A stretch of DNA of 64,000 bases from Phytopythium helicoides (Eukaryota; Oomycota; Peronosporomycetes; Pythiales; Pythiaceae), in NCBI GenBank assembly GCA_024867545.1, contig JANFNE010000011.1, positions 930,001 through 994,000 on the forward strand, read 5' to 3'. How positions within the stretch are numbered: position 1 is the stretch's first letter; every line of letters starts with the position of its first letter. The notes under the pieces were generated by a model that saw only the letters and a program-made list of their open reading frames with translations, did not search any database and was not told the DNA's origin. Below, piece after piece: positions 58,245 to 64,000 of the stretch. The position numbers were made by a program, and so were the translations under genes.

Positions 58245-58481
58245 GAGGTTGCGCTCCGTGTTGCCGCCGTCGCGGTCGCTGGGCGGCGCGGCCAGCAGCG
58301 CCACGCGCTTGGAGGGCACGTCGAGCGCGTACAGCTGGCGCGAGAGCTGGTTCTGGTCCTTGGCGTGCAGGAAGGCCACGAGCTGGCCGTCGGGGCTGAA
58401 GCTCACGGTCACGGGCGCGTTGAGCCCCGGCGCGGGCATGCGGGCGACGTCCTCCAGCGCGATCAGCTCCTGCGACGCCAT
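56098..58481 (-). CDS. Dipeptidyl peptidase IV-family serine peptidase
   Basis: A prolyl oligopeptidase (S9) family enzyme of about 790 residues that removes dipeptides ending in proline or alanine. The beta-propeller (58480-57000) has [31 protein letters not shown] and the glutamate-bearing loop [18 protein letters not shown], which is like the DPP8/9 EE motif. The hydrolase has [12 protein letters not shown] (catalytic Ser) near 56510, [12 protein letters not shown] (Asp) and PGERHSPR (His). No signal peptide or membrane anchor is visible, so a cytosolic DPP8/9-like enzyme is more likely than a secreted DPP4. ATG 58481 ([12 protein letters not shown]) begins the first propeller strand. Frame +1 near 57480 and 56830 (LYGAQVYLPD) are needed. 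Confidence 0.88.
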
Positions 58482-59323
58482 CGGTGGCTTCTCGGCGTGA
58501 TTGGCAAGTGAGGGGGGGAAGGAAACGCGAAGGGAGCGGAAACGGGTTGCGGGTGGGTCGGAGCGGGGCGGGGCGGTTTTTTTTTTCGGAACCGGGTTCG
58601 CGGGAACGTATGCTTTTTGATAAAGAGAGCACGGGTGGGTTCAGTAATCGAGGCAGAAAATCAGGACCCGACCCGCGGAAGATCCCGACACTTCAACCTC
58701 GACTTCAGCCTTGCCAAAGAGGCTGAAGCTTGATGGCCGCGCCGGTCCAGTCCAGCGCGGCGTGGCGTTGCGGGGCCGCGCTTGCGTCTACAGGCCTCAG
58801 GCACTCACGAACACCGTCGATGCGAGGGGAGTGGGTGGCGGTGCGGCGTGATGAGCAAGCAACGAGCCAGAAAACGGGCGAGAGCGCGCCACGCATGGCA
58901 GCTTCAACGTGAACTTCGCCTGGTGATCCGTGAGCGCATTGCTCCTTTGGATTAGAGAAACTTGCGATGCCTCTGGACTGGAGGATATGCGTGACCAAAG
59001 CGAGGTATGCACGGTGCTCTTGATACTCAAATCTTTGGCTTTGTCATTCTTCTTTACCTTACTTGCCTCCTAGATCTATCACATGCACATGCGCTCTCGC
59101 TCGTAGCCTTTGCGAGGGACACCGGAGCCTCTTTCCACCGCGCGCTCCACCTCAGCGTCACCGCAAGCTTCTTTGGCAGCTCAAGCAGCAGTCGCGACCA
59201 CCACAGCGCTTCCACCGCCTCAATTGCTGACCAAATCAACTCGCTCCGACGCCACCATCACACGAGATATCGCCCCAGTCCACGCTCGCCGAAGCTGAGG
59301 GCTAAGCGCCTCTCCTCGATTAC
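58482..59323. promoter_or_regulatory. Region between DPP and FAS genes, 842 bp
   Basis: Contains the DPP promoter and the 3' flank of FAS. A poly-T run of nine lies near 58577. Short open frames show no domain. No tRNA or repeat was recognised. Confidence 0.4.
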
Positions 59324-62300
59324 TTACGCTGTCGAAGACGCCTCAAAACTCGCCACAGCCTGCGCGACCGCAAAGTCACCCGAGTGGCTGATCGACACGC
59401 TCAGCGACGCCAGACCCGCGCGGTTGAACACCTCCAGCGGGTGGCCCGACAGCAGCACCGACGGAGCACCCGACGCAGTCATGAAGATCTCGATCTCACG
59501 CAGAGGAGCGCCCGCACCCTTCCACTGGTTCGGCTCGTTCGGCGTCGCGCTCGAGATGGCCTTGATCACGGCCTCCTTCGCGGCCCACCGACCGGCAAAG
59601 CTAGACGCAGGGTGCGGCGCACCGTAGCAGTACGCCATCTCCTGATCCGTGAAGTTGCGGCGGATAAAGTCCTCGCGACCGTGCAGTTGCTCGAACGTCG
59701 CGATCGGCTCCACGTCGACACCCACGCCGATGCGCTGCTGGCCACGCAAACCAACGTCGTCGGCCGCGCGCTGCACTGCGCTCAGCAAAGTCGACGCGCC
59801 GTCAGTGGGAGCGGTCGACGTCTGAGAAGCAGCCGACTCCTCCTGCTGCGTATGCTGGTGCTTCGCCTTCTTCGCCGCACGCTTCGCAGCCGCGCGCTGG
59901 CGACGCTCACTCGCGGCCAGCGAGTCCGCACCACCAAAGCGCCACGTGTTGGCCGTCACGTCAAACTCTGCACGAGCAGTGGGGTCCAGGTACACGCTGC
60001 TCTCCTGTGCCGCCGAGTACGGGGCCGAGTCCTTCACCTGGATGTACTTGTGCTTGCCAACCAGCGCACCCTGCGCGTACGTGTTCATGCGCGTGCGACG
60101 CTTCTCGCGACGAGCAGCGTAGCCAGCAAACTCCTCCGGCGCAAGCGTCGACAGCAGGCAGTCAGCGTGCACAATCAGCACTTCGCCACCGGCCTGGCCG
60201 AAGCCGAAGCTCTTCATCAGCGCAGCCTTGATGCCCGCAGTCTGGAAGCTACGGTTCGGGTACATCAGGTAGTCGAACTTGCGAAGCACAGGATCCGTGT
60301 TGTCCAGATTGCGGTTGCCGGGGATCAGACCCGTGTTCAGCACCTGCAGCAGACCGTTGAGCATCCACGCAGCAGCAGCACCCTTCGGATGGCCCGTCAG
60401 GTTCTTCTGGCAGATGATCGGCAGCGGATTGCCCTGCGAGCGACCCAGGTGCTGCAGCTGCTTGTGCGTCAACTCGCTTTCATTCGTGTCGTTCACCTTG
60501 GTGCCCGTGCCGTGGAAGCTCGCCACGCCCAGGTCATCGATCGTCAGGTTCCACACGCTCAATGCACCGCGGATCGGGGCGATGTCAGTGCGGCCGTGGA
60601 AGAACTCGACGCCCCACAGAGCCTGCGCCGACTGCAGCTTGCGAGCCTTCATATCCTCGATGAACGCAAGCGCCTGGGAGTTCTCCTCGCTCGACTCGCT
60701 GGCCGGCAGCAGAGCCTTTTCGCGCTCGAACCACGCCTCGATCGACGAAATCTCCAAGTCGAATTGGCGACGACGGAAGGCCACGTCAAGCAGCGGCGAC
60801 GCCACCGTCGATGACTCGCGCGCAGTCGTGAGAATGCCCTGACCAGGAGCCGGCACCGAGCGACCGTTCTTGTCAGTCGCTGTGTTCGTCAGCGCGATCA
60901 CACCGTAGATCGGCACGCCCATGTCTAGCGCCAGCTGAGCGTCCATAAGCAACTGCATACCGGCGCCATGAGACTCCATGAAGCCACCACGCGTCGTCGA
61001 GCATGGACGGCACATCTCCTGTGGCCCACGACCCATGCCAAGCTCCTTCACCGAGTCACTCGTGGCCTTCATCTGCGCAAACTCGTACGCGCCTTCCTCA
61101 CCGAAGTCATCGTAGCCGCCGACGATCACGACGCGCGCCTTGCCGCTCTTGATCGTCTCAACACCAATGTCCACCGACTCAGCAGCCGTCGCACAAGCAC
61201 CCACAGGCGTCTTGATGGGACCAGACGAGCTCAGCAGAAGCATGTTGACCCATGCTGGAGCCGTGTTGATAAAGCACTCCTGCAGCGTGTCACTCGGGAC
61301 GCTCTTGCCCTGGAAGCGGTGTTGGTAGATACGCTTGAAGGAACGCATGCCACCCAAGCTACCACCGGACGTGTTGCCCACCTCAGCCACGTGCACGTAC
61401 TGGTAGAACTCGTACGGGTCCGTCACACCGGCAGCAACAAACGCATCCATCGTCGACGCGAGCACAAACAGCGTGATCGGGTCCAATGAGTCCGCCAGAT
61501 CCTTCGGCACACCAAGTCGCTCGGCGCTCCAGCCCGTCGGAATCTGACCAGCCACAAAGCGGTCGAACGACAACGCGCGAGGAATGTTGAGCACAGCACC
61601 CTTGCGCAGACGGGTCATCCACGCACCCGTAGACGTGTTCTGGAACACGTCCACGTTATCAGCGCCAAGCTCGCTGCGGAATTGCATCGCCTCCTCACGA
61701 TCCGCCACTTCGATCGGCGCCATCTTCTTGTCGATCGCGACCTGGTGCAGCATCATCTTGTGGTACGGATCGTAGCCGTCGAACAGCTCCGGCTCCACAA
61801 TGCGGATGCCCGCGTGCTTCAGCAGCGCCTCCTCGTACTTGGCCTTGACCTCATGGTCCGCTACCACTTCCTTCGTCTTGGCGTCCACCCAGTTGCCGTT
61901 CTCGAACACAATGTGGCCCGTCAGCCACGCCAGCTCGATGCAGCCCTCCAGTGAGAACTGACCGTACGACTCCATCTCCCAGCGAGTACGGGCGTTACCC
62001 CACGGACCAACCTCACCGAAGCCGGCAATCACAACCACCTGACGCAGGTCCAGCATACCGCGCAGCATCTCGTGCGGCAGCGTCTCCGGACCCTTCGCCT
62101 GCTCCACAAGCTTGCGAGCATTCGACAGCTCCGGGAATGAATCACCGAAGTAGCCCGACAAGTTCGCACGCGAAGTGAGCGTCTTCTTGGGAGCAGCAGA
62201 TGTCTTCGCATCCGACTCCTCCAGCTGATGAGCAGCAAACACAGATGCCTGCAGCTTCGCCTCGCTCAAGATGTTGGCACGCACACCCTCGACGGTCTTC

Positions 62301-64000
62301 TGCAGGTCCGTCACCTGCGCCATGCCACCGGTCAGGTCCGCCCAGATCGGAGCCTCCGCAGCGCGGTCCACGATGCTCGGGTGCAGCAGCGCGCTCAGGT
62401 TAAAGCCCATCTCGGTCGTGCTGAACGTGCGCATGCCCAGCTTCTCGACGCCAGCAGCCACCACGTTGTTGCCCGACATGAGACCTGTGCCGCGCGTCCA
62501 GCCGATGACGGCGCCGACGATCGACAGCTGCTCGTCCCAGCCCTCCGACGCCCACTTGTTCATCAGACTCTCCACGCCAAGCTTCGACTCGGCGTAAAGA
62601 CCGTCGCCACCAAAGTTGCCATGGTTCGGAGACATTGGCAGCACCGCCAGCGCGGGACGCGTCGTGATGCCGCGCGTCTTCTTGGCCGTCACGATCTCGC
62701 CAAGCAGACGCACCGTATTCGTCAGCATGATGCGATGAGCAAGCTCTGAGCGCGAGTCAATGTCCGTGATCGTGCGACCGACCTCCGACAGAGCGGCGAA
62801 CGGGATCACAAAGTCCAGGTCCAGCTTGTGCGTGTCGTAAATGTGCGCCACGAGACGCTGCACGTCCACCTTGGACGCCTGGTTGAACGGCACAACAAAC
62901 AGACGGCTACCACGGCTACCGTGCTGCTCGTAGATCGACCGGAACATCTCCGTCGTTGACTGGCTGAAGCTAGACGTCGTCACAAACACCGTCGCGCCAC
63001 CCTCCAGCAGCGCCTTCACGATCTCCGCGCCGATCGAGTTGCGACCGCAGCCTGTCAGCAAAGCAACCTTGCCAGCGAAAGAGATACCCGCAGACGCCAT
63101 CTCGCGCATGCAAGACAGCAGCAGGCACGTCGACTCGACATCGTACAGACGGATCGTAGGGTCCACGTCCGACGGCTTGCGAACGTGCACGTGCGGCAGC
63201 ACGATCTGCTTCAGGTTCTCGTTCAGACCCACACGCAGGTGCGAGGCACGAGCCACCAGCGACTGGCGACGCTGGAGATCAGCGTCCGAAGTCTTCTTCA
63301 CGCGCTTGCGCAGCGACTCGCGAAGAGCGTTGAGCTTGGGACCCTGAGCAGGGTGCTCCGCCATCTTGGCAACAGCAGCAGCCTTCGCAGTCTCCACAGC
63401 CTCGTCGCTGTCGCTCTCGTCGTCATCCTCGTCATCCTCACTGATACTGCCGTCCGCGTTCATCGTCGACTCGAAGCCAACAGCACTCGGCATCTCGGCA
63501 CTCGTCGGCTCATCACGGAACAGGAGCGTCTCCGTCGGGTCGTTGTACTCGAGACCGCGAGCTAGCTCGTCAACGTAGTCGATCGAGTCCGACACGCCCT
63601 CACGAGGAACCTCCGCGTAGTCCAGCTTGCCGTCCTCCAGGATCGTCAGCTGCGGTTGCGTCGGCTGGAACACCTGCATGTTCACCGGCATGAGGTTCAG
63701 CCACTCTTCCACCTGCTCCACGAGCAGCTGAATGGCCTGCGAGTGCTCCACGCTGCCCTCCTCCTTGGCACGATTCACGAAGAACTTGCAGCACTGCAGC
63801 AGCTCCGGTGTCGCGCGGTTGCACAGGAACGGCTTGAACCACGCGAGCGGAGGACGCGACGACTCCTCGTTCAGCGTCTCCACCTGTTTGTTGATCCAGC
63901 GGCTCATCGCCTCGAAGTGCGTGTCCAGCGACGCGTTGCTCGGTAGCTCCGCCGCCTCCTTCACGCCGATCGTCTTGTAGTACAGCTCCATCGCGTCCTG
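59324..64000 (-). CDS. FAS: Type I fatty acid synthase, C-terminal part (KR-KS-PPT), truncated by window edge
   Basis: A 1,555-codon frame without any error that runs off the right edge; the codons before ATG 63991 continue in frame, so the N-terminus lies outside. Order is the fungal alpha-chain order. The ketoreductase has KVALLTGCGRNSIGAE (near 63070-63020). The FAS2-type segment FGEVGPWGNARTRWEME is near 62020. The ketosynthase has the active cysteine in PVGACATAAESVD (61213-61173), HGTGTKVND (near 60510) and KNLTGHPKGAAAA. The phosphopantetheinyl transferase has RIGVGVDVEPIATFE (near 59735) and WAAKEAVIK, ending at 59324. Acyl carrier protein is not visible and should lie upstream. The enzyme makes long-chain fatty acids and the PPT domain activates its own carrier. 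Confidence 0.95.
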   Translation of the reverse strand, partial: QDAMELYYKTIGVKEAAELPSNASLDTHFEAMSRWINKQVETLNEESSRPPLAWFKPFLCNRATPELLQCCKFFVNRAKEEGSVEHSQAIQLLVEQVEEWLNLMPVNMQVFQPTQPQLTILEDGKLDYAEVPREGVSDSIDYVDELARGLEYNDPTETLLFRDEPTSAEMPSAVGFESTMNADGSISEDDEDDDESDSDEAVETAKAAAVAKMAEHPAQGPKLNALRESLRKRVKKTSDADLQRRQSLVARASHLRVGLNENLKQIVLPHVHVRKPSDVDPTIRLYDVESTCLLLSCMREMASAGISFAGKVALLTGCGRNSIGAEIVKALLEGGATVFVTTSSFSQSTTEMFRSIYEQHGSRGSRLFVVPFNQASKVDVQRLVAHIYDTHKLDLDFVIPFAALSEVGRTITDIDSRSELAHRIMLTNTVRLLGEIVTAKKTRGITTRPALAVLPMSPNHGNFGGDGLYAESKLGVESLMNKWASEGWDEQLSIVGAVIGWTRGTGLMSGNNVVAAGVEKLGMRTFSTTEMGFNLSALLHPSIVDRAAEAPIWADLTGGMAQVTDLQKTVEGVRANILSEAKLQASVFAAHQLEESDAKTSAAPKKTLTSRANLSGYFGDSFPELSNARKLVEQAKGPETLPHEMLRGMLDLRQVVVIAGFGEVGPWGNARTRWEMESYGQFSLEGCIELAWLTGHIVFENGNWVDAKTKEVVADHEVKAKYEEALLKHAGIRIVEPELFDGYDPYHKMMLHQVAIDKKMAPIEVADREEAMQFRSELGADNVDVFQNTSTGAWMTRLRKGAVLNIPRALSFDRFVAGQIPTGWSAERLGVPKDLADSLDPITLFVLASTMDAFVAAGVTDPYEFYQYVHVAEVGNTSGGSLGGMRSFKRIYQHRFQGKSVPSDTLQECFINTAPAWVNMLLLSSSGPIKTPVGACATAAESVDIGVETIKSGKARVVIVGGYDDFGEEGAYEFAQMKATSDSVKELGMGRGPQEMCRPCSTTRGGFMESHGAGMQLLMDAQLALDMGVPIYGVIALTNTATDKNGRSVPAPGQGILTTARESSTVASPLLDVAFRRRQFDLEISSIEAWFEREKALLPASESSEENSQALAFIEDMKARKLQSAQALWGVEFFHGRTDIAPIRGALSVWNLTIDDLGVASFHGTGTKVNDTNESELTHKQLQHLGRSQGNPLPIICQKNLTGHPKGAAAAWMLNGLLQVLNTGLIPGNRNLDNTDPVLRKFDYLMYPNRSFQTAGIKAALMKSFGFGQAGGEVLIVHADCLLSTLAPEEFAGYAARREKRRTRMNTYAQGALVGKHKYIQVKDSAPYSAAQESSVYLDPTARAEFDVTANTWRFGGADSLAASERRQRAAAKRAAKKAKHQHTQQEESAASQTSTAPTDGASTLLSAVQRAADDVGLRGQQRIGVGVDVEPIATFEQLHGREDFIRRNFTDQEMAYCYGAPHPASSFAGRWAAKEAVIKAISSATPNEPNQWKGAGAPLREIEIFMTASGAPSVLLSGHPLEVFNRAGLASLSVSISHSGDFAVAQAVASFEASSTA

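Noticed and set aside
59384..60814. A 476-codon open frame on the + strand
   Set aside because: It lies exactly antisense to the FAS frame; GC-rich biased codons of FAS keep the opposite strand open. Arg/His/Leu-rich with no domain.
1..64000. CRISPR array, tRNA or rRNA genes, viral insertions
   Set aside because: No regularly spaced repeats, cloverleaf with A and B boxes, rRNA segments or viral proteins were recognised by eye.

Overview
The window is nuclear DNA of a eukaryotic microbe, most probably an oomycete (Peronosporales/Pythiales-like). The reasons are compact genes on both strands, many GT-AG introns of about 55-80 nt, a GH81 beta-1,3-glucanase, a fungal-type fatty acid synthase whose ketosynthase is followed by a phosphopantetheinyl transferase, cilia-type proteins in an organism that also makes golgin and retriever components, and a multidomain PI 4-kinase. 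No bacterial operons, rRNA, tRNA, CRISPR array or intact mobile element was recognised. Species is not determined.

Layout. 0-4.2 kb: 3' end of a leucine-rich-repeat (LRR) gene and a BED-finger protein that may derive from a hAT transposase. 4.3-11.1 kb: DHX29 translation-initiation helicase (-) diverging from a TPR protein resembling axonemal TTC29 (+), then a small RRM protein (-). 11.3-15.7 kb: CASP golgin, mitochondrial inner-membrane protease IMP2, and a FYVE-DEP-like protein. 15.7-17.5 kb: no gene seen. 17.5-25 kb: a long LRR/EF-hand protein (-) diverging from an LRR/coiled-coil protein (+). 25-33 kb: GSK3, secreted GH81 glucanase, farnesyl diphosphate synthase, and VPS26C. 33.8-48 kb: coiled-coil protein, SREK1IP1-like SR protein, PH/zinc-finger/PI4K, USP32-like deubiquitinase with EF-hands and a C-terminal CaaX box, and a secreted EGF-like protein. 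48-56 kb: hypothetical protein, NAD(P)HX epimerase diverging from proteasome alpha-1, ankyrin protein, and an OTU deubiquitinase with Tudor-like and UIM motifs. 56-64 kb: DPP-IV-family peptidase and the C-terminal part of a type I fatty acid synthase that runs off the right edge.

The most unusual sequence-level feature is a run of single-base frame changes that nearly all go the same way (+1). DHX29 alone needs about 13. They crowd into the first 22 kb and are absent from the 4.7 kb FAS frame. Read across them, the proteins are otherwise intact, so residual insertion errors in a long-read assembly are the simplest explanation, but the clustering should be checked. Gene limits in that part are approximate. 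Neighbouring genes do not form one obvious pathway. Recurring themes are ubiquitin (USP, OTU, proteasome), membrane and phosphoinositide trafficking (CASP, FYVE, PI4K, VPS26C) and cilia. No clear new multi-gene system was found; the most novel items are domain architectures and cis motifs.
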